A stretch of DNA of 64,000 nt from Syntrophaceae bacterium UBA2280 (lineage in GTDB: Bacteria; Desulfobacterota; Syntrophia; Syntrophales; Smithellaceae): assembly GCA_002347685.1 (NCBI GenBank), contig DDWS01000008.1, positions 27,766 to 91,765 on the forward strand. Reading direction: 5' to 3'. Below the pieces are notes generated by a model, which made no database searches, was not told where the DNA came from, and saw nothing but the letters and a program-made list of their open reading frames with translations. This document shows, in pieces, positions 17,421 to 25,679 of this stretch. The first letter of the stretch is position 1. Every line of letters starts with the position of its first letter. Both the position numbers and the translations under genes were made by a program.

Positions 17421-18914
17421 ATGACAGGCGATGTCCACAAGAGGTATGAAAGAGACAAGATGAACATGGAAATGCTGCTTCAGGAAACCACCCGACGCTA
17501 TCCTGAAAACACGGCCGTTATTTATGAGGGCAAACGGATATCCTATGCAGAGCTGAATCAGCTCGTAGAGGCACTTGCTTATTATCTGCAAGGGCTTGGC
17601 ATCCGAAAAGGCGATAAAGTCGCCATCATGCTTGCCAACTGTCCGGAGTTCATCATTTCCTACTTTGCCGCCCTCAGGATCGGTGCCGTCGCCGTGACGA
17701 TCAACGTGATGTCCACCCCCTACGAACTTCAGTATGTCGTTTTGAATTGCGACGCCAAAGTCTTCATCACGGCGGAGAACCTTGCAAAGAGGTTTCAGAC
17801 CGTTCAGGCAACGAATCCCCTATGCCGGCATTTAATTACCACCACCGGTTTGAACCCCGGATCCCCTTTCCATGACATCACCCATAGCGGTTTGATGAGC
17901 GTCAATCCTCCCGCGATTGAAGGGAGTGATCCCGCCGCCATGATCTACACGGCGGGTCTCACAGGAAAGCCGCTGGGTGCTGTTTTAACGTATAACAACC
18001 TTGCGACCCAGGCCGATCTGCTGGGCACCCTCTGTCACAGCACAAAAGACGATCGATTCCTGGCCGTGATCCCGTTGTTCCATTCTTTCGGAGCCGCCAT
18101 CAACATGCTGTGCCCGGTATGTTTGGGAGGCACAATCGTGCTGATGGATCGCTTTACGGTGGAAGGCATTTTTAAAACGATCCAGAATGAAGAGGTCACT
18201 TACATATCAGCCGTTCCGCGGCTCTTTATGGGGATGCTGTTTTCTGACAAGCTCAAGGATTACGATCTCGGGTCATTGCGCCTGGGTATCACCGGCGGGG
18301 CTTCCATGCCCGCGGAGTTGTTTGCCGAATTAGAAAAACATCTAGGCGTGCAGGTTCGGGAAGGATACGGACTGACCGAAACATCTCCCTGCTGTGTTTT
18401 TTCCAGGCTCGACAAAGCGCAGAAATACGGCTCGATAGGGACCGCCGTGCCGGGAGCGGTCGTGAAGATTTTCGATGATGCCGGCGGTGAACTGGCCGCA
18501 GGCGTGACAGGCGAGTTGGTCGTTCGCGGCCCTATGGTGATGCAGGGTTATTATAAAAATGAAGCGGCCACGGCTGAAATCATTCGCGACGGATGGCTGC
18601 ACACGGGTGATCTGGCCTATATGGATGAGGAGGGGTACGTTTTTCTAACCGGTGTGAAGAAGCGCATGATTATCACAAGTGGTTTCAATGTATATCCCAA
18701 AGAACTGGAACTGGTTTTGGAGATGCATCCCGCTGTGGTCGCATCGAAAGTCATCGGTAAAAAAGACCTGATGCGGGGGGAGATTGTCAAAGCCCTCATC
18801 GTCAAAAAACCCGGTAACAGGATCGATGAAAAAGAAATAACGCAGCATTGCCGAAATTACCTGTCTGCCTATAAGATACCCAGGGAGGTCGTATTTGTTG
18901 AATCCCTGGATTGA
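17421..18914 (+). CDS. AMP-forming acyl-CoA synthetase (long/medium-chain fatty acid-CoA ligase-like)
   Basis: A class I adenylate-forming enzyme of about 497 residues. The usual P-loop TSGTTGxPKG appears altered as YTAGLTGKPLGAVLTYNN: the invariant Lys is replaced by Leu and several Ser/Thr residues are lost. Later motifs are intact: REGYGLTETSP, GWLHTGDLAYMDEEGYVFLTGVKKRMIITSGFNVYPKELE (landmarks GLTETSP, HTGDLAYMDE, GFNVYPKELE). The C-terminal domain ends YLSAYKIPREVVFVESLD and lacks the usual final GKxxR lysine segment, so catalysis may be weak or specialised. ATG 17421 has AAGG at 8 bases; ATG 17460 is an alternative. It is co-directional with the upstream CoA ligase gene. Confidence 0.85.
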   Translation: MTGDVHKRYERDKMNMEMLLQETTRRYPENTAVIYEGKRISYAELNQLVEALAYYLQGLGIRKGDKVAIMLANCPEFIISYFAALRIGAVAVTINVMSTPYELQYVVLNCDAKVFITAENLAKRFQTVQATNPLCRHLITTTGLNPGSPFHDITHSGLMSVNPPAIEGSDPAAMIYTAGLTGKPLGAVLTYNNLATQADLLGTLCHSTKDDRFLAVIPLFHSFGAAINMLCPVCLGGTIVLMDRFTVEGIFKTIQNEEVTYISAVPRLFMGMLFSDKLKDYDLGSLRLGITGGASMPAELFAELEKHLGVQVREGYGLTETSPCCVFSRLDKAQKYGSIGTAVPGAVVKIFDDAGGELAAGVTGELVVRGPMVMQGYYKNEAATAEIIRDGWLHTGDLAYMDEEGYVFLTGVKKRMIITSGFNVYPKELELVLEMHPAVVASKVIGKKDLMRGEIVKALIVKKPGNRIDEKEITQHCRNYLSAYKIPREVVFVESLD

Positions 18915-18950
18915 AAAAGGGGCGTGAAAATGCTTTGGCCTTATTGTTTT

Positions 18951-18979
18951 TTGACCTCACGATTGAAATGATATACAAT
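18951..18979 (+). promoter_or_regulatory. Candidate promoter for the cyclase-like gene
   Basis: TTGACC (18951-18956), a 17-bp spacer and TACAAT (18974-18979) lie between the CoA ligase stop and ATG 19035, giving a leader of about 50 bases. Confidence 0.55.
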
Positions 18980-19034
18980 AGGACTCGGCCCTTAATCAAA
19001 CAAAGAATGCAGTCAGACGGCAAGGACGCATCCC

Positions 19035-21323
19035 ATGCTGAATTTTTTTCCATTCACCGCAAAACCACCCCGGCTCAAAAGCTTGCCCCTCAAGCCGTAT
19101 CTTGTCGATTTCTCTTTAGACAGACTTGTTTTCGGCGTCGATAATATCCATTTTGACGTATACATCAGCCCGCGATTCTGCATGGCCCTTCAAAAGGCGG
19201 CATCGCTGATCATGATCAGGCAAAGCCGCACGGAAAGCTATCACAATGACTATCTTCGAGAATCCTGTGAAAGTGAAAAAGAAATTTTAAGGCGTCTGTG
19301 CGCGGATGTCATGCAAGACGGAATTAACAGGGCAAAAATGGAATCAGAGTATCAGATTGATTACCTGGGACAGGCCGCCCTGGCAAAGCTGTTTCTGCAA
19401 GAGGTTAAGAACCAGTATAGAAATCTGGTGGATCATTTCGAGAAGCAAGTCCGTGCCTGCCAATTATCCCCGAAACATGCAGATGTTGAAGAGTTTAAGA
19501 CCAAAGAAAAACTGGCTGAAATCAAACTTAATCAAAGTCGCATCATCCGTCTGGCGGGGGAAGAGTTGTTTCAGTTACTGACGGATATTCAGAATCGAAG
19601 TCTGCGCAATATGCGGGAAACACATTTTCAGTCCGCACAAATTCTGCCGGACAATTTTTTCAATAACCCGGTTTTGCATGTGAACAATCCGGCGGATGAT
19701 TTTTTTCTTATTGAGGAGTATGCGCTGTTAGGCAAGCGCTCCCGGGATCCGGACAACTATGAAAATGTTAAATCGCTCATTCATGATCTGCTGGCAAAAA
19801 CGGATTTATGTCCGTACGGTATGAAACAGGAAGGCGAGCCCGGCGCGGATGAAAAAAAAGACATGAAAGATCCCCCCGAATCGCAAAACCTAAGTCATCT
19901 CTACGATCCATGGATCATGGAAACCGGCAATATCGAAAAGCTGGTCGACTTTTTAGACTCAAAAGAACAGTTCGACAAAGCCAGAGACACGAAAGCGCAA
20001 GGCGACAGACTTCGTGAGCTCAAGGCGCAGACAAAAAACCGCCGGAGACTTCTGAAAATATTTTACCGGGCGTTTCGGAAGTCCGGTTTACTCAAGCAGA
20101 TTGTGGCTGCTTATGAAATGAAATCAATCTACGGGATCTATTGTCCGCCGCTGGCGCCAAGACAGATCAGGGAATTTCTGGTTAATTTCTGGTCGAGAAG
20201 ATCCATGGTCCGCCAGTTGAAACGCCGGAAATCATCGCGTGGCGACGCAGTTTCTCTGGCGCCCCTCAGACAGACCGTCCGCCGGATCCGGCGCACGTCC
20301 GCTGCAGAAAAAAAACTGCACGTCATCAATTTTCTCATAACGTTTTCCCGGTACCACCGCGATCTCTCTAATGCGCGCATCCTGAACGCCGCGATGGAAT
20401 CCATCCATCTTGTGACAGAAGAAAAAACACTCCAATTATCGAGAGGAAACCGTTCTGTGTTTGAATTTCTGCTTCCCGGTGAGCGCGGGAAAGAAGAAGA
20501 GCCTGTCAGGAATCATGTGATCATCAAGGCGGATATTCGCGGTTCAATCCGAATCAACCATACCATGAGAGCCAGAGGGCTTAATCCGGCGTCACATTTC
20601 AGTTTGAACTTTTTTGACCCGATCTCCGAAGTGCTTTGTAATTATGACGCGGCCAAGGTCTTCATCGAAGGCGACGCAATTATCCTGTCAATCTTTGAAA
20701 ATGAGGACACGCCGGAGGGCTGGTACAGTGTGGCCCGTGCCTGCGGGCTGGCAGTCAGAATTCTGCAAATTGTTCAACGCTATAACGTGAAAAACCGGGA
20801 AAATAATCTCCCGATCCTGGAACTGGGGATCGGTATCTGTTACAGCTCCGAACCTCCGGCTTATCTTTTTGACGGCAATTCCAAAATTATGATTTCCCCT
20901 GCGATCAATATGGCCGACCGGCTGTCGGGCTGCAGCAAAAAACTGCGCATGCGCATAAAGAATCAAAATTCCCCATACAATCTTTACGTATTTAAAGATG
21001 CTCAGGAAGAAAATGAGGACGTTAGCGATGATTATTCGCTGCGCTACAATGTGAACGGGATCGAATTGAGCCAGGAGGGCTTTGCCAAGCTTGCCTGCGA
21101 AATTAATTTGAAAAGGGAGGCGCAAAAAGCAGATCAGGAGGAAGACTATCAGTTCTACACCGGAAAAGTGCCGACCGTAAACGGTCACTACCAGCAACTG
21201 GCTATTCGGGAAGCGCCTGTTTACGAACTCAATGAGGATACTTTTAAGATCACAGGCAAGACGTCAAGAAAATACTATGAAGTTTGCGCCGGTCAAGACC
21301 TGTCAGATCGTCCTTACGGCTAA
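19035..21323 (+). CDS. Large unrecognised protein with a divergent class III nucleotidyl cyclase-like domain
   Basis: A 762-residue soluble protein of no family I recognise over most of its length. Residues 1-480 are mainly charged and helical, with probable coiled coil at 110-170 and 300-345 and a very basic patch at 335-425. Residues about 493-640 resemble a class III adenylate/guanylate cyclase domain: VIIKADIRGSI (Asp500), KVFIEGDAIILSIFE (Asp547), LELGIGICYS and INMADRL (Asn625 and Arg629). These correspond to the two metal Asp and the transition-state Asn and Arg of active cyclases; the purine-specifying Lys is not in its usual place. AAGGA precedes ATG 19035. Alternatively it binds nucleotide without cyclising it. 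Confidence 0.7.
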   Translation: MLNFFPFTAKPPRLKSLPLKPYLVDFSLDRLVFGVDNIHFDVYISPRFCMALQKAASLIMIRQSRTESYHNDYLRESCESEKEILRRLCADVMQDGINRAKMESEYQIDYLGQAALAKLFLQEVKNQYRNLVDHFEKQVRACQLSPKHADVEEFKTKEKLAEIKLNQSRIIRLAGEELFQLLTDIQNRSLRNMRETHFQSAQILPDNFFNNPVLHVNNPADDFFLIEEYALLGKRSRDPDNYENVKSLIHDLLAKTDLCPYGMKQEGEPGADEKKDMKDPPESQNLSHLYDPWIMETGNIEKLVDFLDSKEQFDKARDTKAQGDRLRELKAQTKNRRRLLKIFYRAFRKSGLLKQIVAAYEMKSIYGIYCPPLAPRQIREFLVNFWSRRSMVRQLKRRKSSRGDAVSLAPLRQTVRRIRRTSAAEKKLHVINFLITFSRYHRDLSNARILNAAMESIHLVTEEKTLQLSRGNRSVFEFLLPGERGKEEEPVRNHVIIKADIRGSIRINHTMRARGLNPASHFSLNFFDPISEVLCNYDAAKVFIEGDAIILSIFENEDTPEGWYSVARACGLAVRILQIVQRYNVKNRENNLPILELGIGICYSSEPPAYLFDGNSKIMISPAINMADRLSGCSKKLRMRIKNQNSPYNLYVFKDAQEENEDVSDDYSLRYNVNGIELSQEGFAKLACEINLKREAQKADQEEDYQFYTGKVPTVNGHYQQLAIREAPVYELNEDTFKITGKTSRKYYEVCAGQDLSDRPYG

Positions 21324-21393
21324 ACGATCCGATGGTCCGCAAATGTTTTTCCGTGATTGCGCGTCAGAATGAAAAGAACGGCGTTTCTAGTCC

Positions 21394-21533
21394 TCCCCGC
21401 GCAAAAGTCCGGGGAAGCAGGTGATGCGTCCCCCTGGTAACTCATAAAGGTGAGTGTATTTAAATGGATGGGACATGACGTAAATAATGCATTGCCATAC
21501 AGATCGAAAGGTGCTAGACACCCTGACCAAGTG
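21394..21533 (+). other. Structured leader of the ABC-F gene
   Basis: Upstream of the terminator the leader can fold two further hairpins: TCCCCG/CGGGGA with a 10-base loop (21394-21415) and ACTCAT-aaag-GTGAGT (21440-21455). A four-codon frame ATGGATGGGACATGA starts at 21464. GGTGAG at 21449-21454 could pair with CTCACC in the terminator loop region (21544-21549), which would compete with the terminator. Family assignment to a known riboswitch was not possible by eye. Confidence 0.35.
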
Positions 21534-21568
21534 AACCGCAGTGCTCACCAGGCACTGCGGTTTTTTTA
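21534..21568 (+). terminator. Intrinsic terminator immediately upstream of the ABC-F start codon
   Basis: CCGCAGTGC (21536-21544) pairs perfectly with GCACTGCGG (21552-21560), loop of 7, followed by seven T residues. It ends only 27 bp before ATG 21595, leaving no room for a promoter in between, so it probably works as an attenuator for the gene rather than as the end of the upstream gene, which stops 210 bp earlier. Confidence 0.8.
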
Positions 21569-21594
21569 TAGTTATTCAAGGAGTATATAAAAAC

Positions 21595-23196
21595 ATGATC
21601 GCAGCAGCAAATATCACCCTTTCCTACGGGAAAAGGGTTCTTTTCAAGAATGTGAACATCAAGTTCACCCCCGGAAACTGTTACGGGCTGATCGGTGCCA
21701 ACGGTTCGGGGAAGTCCACGTTTCTCAAGATTCTATCAGGCGAACTGGAGGCGGACCATGGGGAAATTCAGGTCGGTCCGCGGGAGCGCATTGCCGTGTT
21801 GCGTCAGGATCATTTTGCCTTCGACGATGAAATTGTTTTCAACACGGTCGTGATGGGACATAAAAAGCTCTACAAAGTCATGATGCAGCGCGAGGCGATC
21901 TACGCCAAGGGAGAATTGACGGAAGCCGAAGGGGTGCGCTGCGCCGAAATTGAAAGTGCGTATGCGGAGCTGGGCGGTTATGAGGCCGACACAGAAGCCG
22001 CCGTGCTTTTGAGTGGACTGGGCATTTCCGAAGAGCTGCGGACAAAGAAGATGAGGGAGCTGGAGGCTGGTGACAAGGTTCGTGTGCTGCTGGCCCAGGC
22101 GCTGTTTGGAAATCCGGACGTGCTGCTGCTCGACGAACCGACCAACAACCTGGATCGGAAATCCATTCAATGGCTGGAAGATTTTTTATCGCGATTTTCC
22201 AATACGGTGATCGTGGTTTCTCATGACCGTCACTTTCTGAATCAGGTCTGCACGCATACCGCGGATATCGATTTCGGCCGGATTCAGATTTATGTCGGCA
22301 ATTATGATTTCTGGTATCGTGCCAGTCAGCTGCATTTCAAGCAAAAGCTCAGTGACAACCGCAAGGCGGCAGAAAAGGCTGAGGAACTCAAGGCCTTCAT
22401 CCAGCGTTTCAGCGCCAATGCCTCCAAGTCCAAACAGGCCACGTCACGCAAAAAACTGCTGGAAAAACTCACCCTGGAAGATATGCCGGTTTCTTCGCGA
22501 AAATATCCGTATGTGGTCTTCAAGCCCGAACGTGCCTGCGGTGACATTATCCTGTCCATTTCCGGACTCACGAAAGAAATTGACGGGGTCAAGGTGTTGG
22601 ATCATTTTGACCTCAACGTGTGCAAGGGCGACAAAATCGCTTTTATCGGCAAAAGCGCGCTGGCCCGAACCACCCTTTTTCAGATTCTCGCAGGTGAGAT
22701 GGAGCCCGACAGCGGCAGTTTCCGCTGGGGGGTGACCATTACCAGCGCGTATTTCCCGCAGGAGCACAGTGCGTTCTTTGAGCGCGAGATGACCCTGATT
22801 GAGTGGCTGGGCCAGTATTCACCGCCGACAGAAGGGGAGACCTTCGCGCGCGGATTTTTAGGAAGAATGCTTTTTTCAGGCGAGGAAGCCATGAAGAAAA
22901 CCGTCGTCCTCTCCGGCGGCGAGCGGGTTCGCTGTATGCTGTCGCGCATGATGCTGACCGGGGCCAATGTGCTGATTCTCGATGAGCCGACCAACCATCT
23001 GGATCTGGAATCGATCACCGCGCTCAACGACGGGCTCATCGCTTTTCCGGAGGTGGTTTTATTTGCCTCGCGTGACCAGGAATTTGTTTCCACCGCGGCC
23101 AACCGGCTAATCGAGATTGTGTCCGGCGCCGCCATTGACCGCGCCCTAGAGGATGATGAGGATCCGGGGCGAGGCTATATCGCGCAGGCAGGCTGA
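21595..23196 (+). CDS. ABC-F family ATPase, YbiT-like
   Basis: A 533-residue protein with two ABC ATPase domains and no membrane segments, the layout of ABC-F translation factors that bind the ribosomal E site. Domain 1 has Walker A GANGSGKST, signature MRELEAGDKVRVLLAQAL and Walker B VLLLDEPTNNLD; the linker is at about residues 240-310; domain 2 has LSGGERVRCML and LILDEPTNHLDLESI. The second Walker A is degenerate: GKSALARTT, with Arg358 where Lys is expected. The LEAGD-type first signature suggests the YbiT branch. ATG 21595 has AAGGAG at 11 bases. The upstream terminator suggests attenuation control. Confidence 0.88.
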   Translation: MIAAANITLSYGKRVLFKNVNIKFTPGNCYGLIGANGSGKSTFLKILSGELEADHGEIQVGPRERIAVLRQDHFAFDDEIVFNTVVMGHKKLYKVMMQREAIYAKGELTEAEGVRCAEIESAYAELGGYEADTEAAVLLSGLGISEELRTKKMRELEAGDKVRVLLAQALFGNPDVLLLDEPTNNLDRKSIQWLEDFLSRFSNTVIVVSHDRHFLNQVCTHTADIDFGRIQIYVGNYDFWYRASQLHFKQKLSDNRKAAEKAEELKAFIQRFSANASKSKQATSRKKLLEKLTLEDMPVSSRKYPYVVFKPERACGDIILSISGLTKEIDGVKVLDHFDLNVCKGDKIAFIGKSALARTTLFQILAGEMEPDSGSFRWGVTITSAYFPQEHSAFFEREMTLIEWLGQYSPPTEGETFARGFLGRMLFSGEEAMKKTVVLSGGERVRCMLSRMMLTGANVLILDEPTNHLDLESITALNDGLIAFPEVVLFASRDQEFVSTAANRLIEIVSGAAIDRALEDDEDPGRGYIAQAG

Positions 23197-23205
23197 CTGG
23201 CGCCG

Positions 23206-23248
23206 TCATCGTGCGGCTCCGTCAGATGAGTCGCATTTCGCACGATGA
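23206..23248. repeat. 10-bp perfect inverted repeat after the ABC-F gene
   Basis: TCATCGTGCG (23206-23215) is repeated inverted as CGCACGATGA (23239-23248) with a 23-base loop. There is no T-tract, so it is a poor intrinsic terminator; it may be an RNA-stabilising stem or a protein site. Confidence 0.5.
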
Positions 23249-23450
23249 AGGAGACAGATTATCGGCCTTGCTGTTCGGCATTTCGAACCCCTTACCGTGT
23301 TGATTTCCCGGAATCTTTCCTGTTGCCCATCGCCTGGCGCCTTCCTTTTACAACGGAAATCGTCATTTCCTGCAATGGATATATCGCCTTTACAATGGTG
23401 AGTATTTTTTGTAGGCTTTGCCCAATGTAAAAAAGAACAGGAAGCCTGTT

Positions 23451-24623
23451 TTGAATAAAATGAAAAAAGACAATACTGCCGGCATCGTCCGGTTTTTAAT
23501 TCCAGGCATGCTGCTTATGTTGATGGTACTGTTGCCTCCATTCGTCCGGGCACAGTCTGTTTCTTCGATAGACGCTTCCGCCGCCGCGCTGAAGCTTACG
23601 GACTTTGCCGTAAATTCCCAAAATCCGCTGGATGTTCAGGCCGTGGAGACGCTGCTGGATTATGTGCTCGAAGCCAAGTCCAGCAAGGAAGTCGAGCTGC
23701 CGAAAGTGCGGCAGGCTACGGGGGCTTATTATGAATTCGACACCAGAATCGATTTTGCCCGTTTTCTGCAGTATTCATACAGCAATCAGATTCCATCGGC
23801 CCTGACAAGTCCCGCGTCCCTGCGGTATTCTGTATGGAGCAGCCCCAAAGGCGAGACGCAGGAATTGCCGGGAATCTGGTCGTTGCCTGCACGTGATTCC
23901 AGTCCTGTCGTCATCAGAGGAATGCAGCGCGATGGTATTACGCCGGATCTGACCACCGAGGTCCATTATGAGTATGATCTCATGCGAACGCTGATATTGC
24001 TCAATTACAAAGGTCGGCATGTGCTGATTTCCATATCGCAGCAGACGGGTGTATCCGATGTCGGCAGAAAGGGTTTCATCCTGGGCAAGGATGACGACTG
24101 GAATTACCACTATACAAACGATATCGGTTCGGCGAAAGCCGGCCTGGGCTGGGTAAAATCCTACATCTATGATTTTTTTGCCGTCGGCGTTTATGTCGAT
24201 TCCGGGTCCTCCCCGTCAACGGTCAGATCCGGCATGTTTCAATGGATCCGGGCCGGATGGTCCGGTATCAATTTCGTCAAGTCTCAACATGTCATCCTGG
24301 GGATGCAACGGCACGCAAAAAATTCCAAATCCATCCTTGAATCACCCCATATGCCTGAGCCCGGCCGGATCGCCGATGTGTGCCGGCGGCTTCATGCATT
24401 GCCTCAAAAAGATTTAGCTATAAGATACGCTTCTTTGCAGCAGGCAAGGCATAATCTGGCGGTGGCAAACGGTAAAATCGACATCCATGATAAAGCAGCA
24501 CAAGAAATCGGCCCGGATCCAACCAAGGAACAGATGATTGAGGCATTGATGCTGGAATACCTGAAAGTTGCCCTGGGCAAGTCCTCCCTTCTGGGCAAAA
24601 AACTGGCTTTGGTCAGTCGTTGA
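23451..24623 (+). CDS. Secreted or periplasmic protein of unknown function
   Basis: A protein of about 390 residues that I do not recognise. It begins with Lys-rich residues and a hydrophobic core FLIPGMLLMLMVLLPPFVRA, with a likely signal peptidase cut after VRA. The mature part has mixed strand-rich sequence (for example VHYEYDLMRTLILLNYKGRHVLISISQQTG) and a helical C-terminus; no catalytic motif stands out. AGGAAG gives 6-base spacing to TTG 23451, while ATG 23460 in the same frame is the alternative. The 254 bp upstream hold only the inverted repeat. A short gap separates it from the Nudix gene. Confidence 0.72.
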   Translation: MNKMKKDNTAGIVRFLIPGMLLMLMVLLPPFVRAQSVSSIDASAAALKLTDFAVNSQNPLDVQAVETLLDYVLEAKSSKEVELPKVRQATGAYYEFDTRIDFARFLQYSYSNQIPSALTSPASLRYSVWSSPKGETQELPGIWSLPARDSSPVVIRGMQRDGITPDLTTEVHYEYDLMRTLILLNYKGRHVLISISQQTGVSDVGRKGFILGKDDDWNYHYTNDIGSAKAGLGWVKSYIYDFFAVGVYVDSGSSPSTVRSGMFQWIRAGWSGINFVKSQHVILGMQRHAKNSKSILESPHMPEPGRIADVCRRLHALPQKDLAIRYASLQQARHNLAVANGKIDIHDKAAQEIGPDPTKEQMIEALMLEYLKVALGKSSLLGKKLALVSR

Positions 24624-24683
24624 ATATCTTGCGCTTTTCCCGGCGCACTAGTGGTTTCCTCCCGGTAGAGACAGGACAATGTC

Positions 24684-25511
24684 ATGATAAACGCCAAGCC
24701 CACCGACGCGGCAACCGTGATGATTTTAAGGCCCGGTCAGGATGCCGGCGTCACGGATATTGAAGTCCTCCTGGTCCTGAGGAATCGCAAAAGCAGCTTC
24801 GTTCCGGGCTACTATGTGTTTCCCGGCGGTTCTCTGGATGCGGAGGATTTTGAGCCGGGCATGGAGTGTTTTGTCCGGGGAATCGACCGGACATGCGCGG
24901 CCCGGATGCTTTCCGACATGTCGCAGCCGGAAAAAGCTTTGGGTGCGTGGGTTGCGGGAATCCGTGAGACGTTTGAAGAAGTGGGACTGCTGATTGCCTG
25001 CAGAAGCGACGGTACACCCGTGATGCTCCGGACGGATGAGGAACAAAAGCGGTTTGAAAAATACCGGCGGGACCTTGCCACGGGGAAATTGAAATTTTCT
25101 CAGATGCTTCAGGCCGAAGAATTGATCCTGCCTGCGGACAGTCTCCATTACTTTTCCCATTGGATTACCCCTGAGTCCTTTCCCCAACGCTACGATGTGC
25201 GTTTCTTTCTGGCCGCGGCGCCTGCCGCCCAATCGGTGTTATGCGACGGCGTGGAGCTGACGGATTCTATCTGGCTTACGCCTTCGGCCGCCCTGAAACG
25301 CTACGAGGCGGGTGGAATTGAAATGGCTCTGCCGCAGATCATGACGCTCGAGGAACTTTCCCGTTTTCAAACGATTGAGGGTGCTGTTGCGTTTGCACAA
25401 ACACGCCATGTGCCGACTGTTCTGACCCGGATTGAAAATATTGACGGCAAGGCCGTGGAAGTCATGCCGGACGGGACGGTCTTTGTAATCCGTCCGCCTG
25501 TTTACCCGTGA
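24684..25511 (+). CDS. Nudix hydrolase, NUDT19/NUDT7-like
   Basis: A 275-residue Nudix protein. The FPGGSLDAEDF glycine region and the AGIRETFEEVGLLIA helix form the Nudix box (GG, then REXXEEXG) with an insertion of about 55 residues between the two halves, as in the NUDT19/acyl-CoA diphosphatase group. Hence CoA or a nucleoside diphosphate derivative is a plausible substrate. It begins MINAKPTDAATVMILRPG; no strong Shine-Dalgarno sequence is visible, but the first residues fit the domain boundary. It is co-directional with, but separate from, the pilT operon. Confidence 0.85.
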   Translation: MINAKPTDAATVMILRPGQDAGVTDIEVLLVLRNRKSSFVPGYYVFPGGSLDAEDFEPGMECFVRGIDRTCAARMLSDMSQPEKALGAWVAGIRETFEEVGLLIACRSDGTPVMLRTDEEQKRFEKYRRDLATGKLKFSQMLQAEELILPADSLHYFSHWITPESFPQRYDVRFFLAAAPAAQSVLCDGVELTDSIWLTPSAALKRYEAGGIEMALPQIMTLEELSRFQTIEGAVAFAQTRHVPTVLTRIENIDGKAVEVMPDGTVFVIRPPVYP

Positions 25512-25566
25512 CAATGCCCTCCTTGCGAAACGGGCGCCGGGATTGAAAAGTCAAACAGATTTGTTA

Positions 25567-25595
25567 TTGACATAAAATGCTGTTCTTCCTATACT
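25567..25595 (+). promoter_or_regulatory. Consensus sigma70 promoter for the pilT operon
   Basis: TTGACA (25567-25572), exactly 17 bp, and TATACT (25590-25595) match sigma70 at 11 of 12 positions. Transcription from about 25602 would give a 78-base leader to ATG 25680. Confidence 0.75.
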
Positions 25596-25679
25596 TCCAC
25601 GCGGCAGAACCAATGCAATAAAATAGTTTCTAAACTTTCCTGCCGAGTTGCCGACATTAGACCTGATTGGGGAGATTGC

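Noticed and set aside
21416..21480. Resemblance of the ABC-F leader to the fluoride (crcB) riboswitch
   Set aside because: GGTGATG, TAAC, a hairpin and ATGACG occur in the right order, but the segment before ATGACG is about 19 bases too long and the helper pairing has a mismatch; also no fluoride exporter follows.
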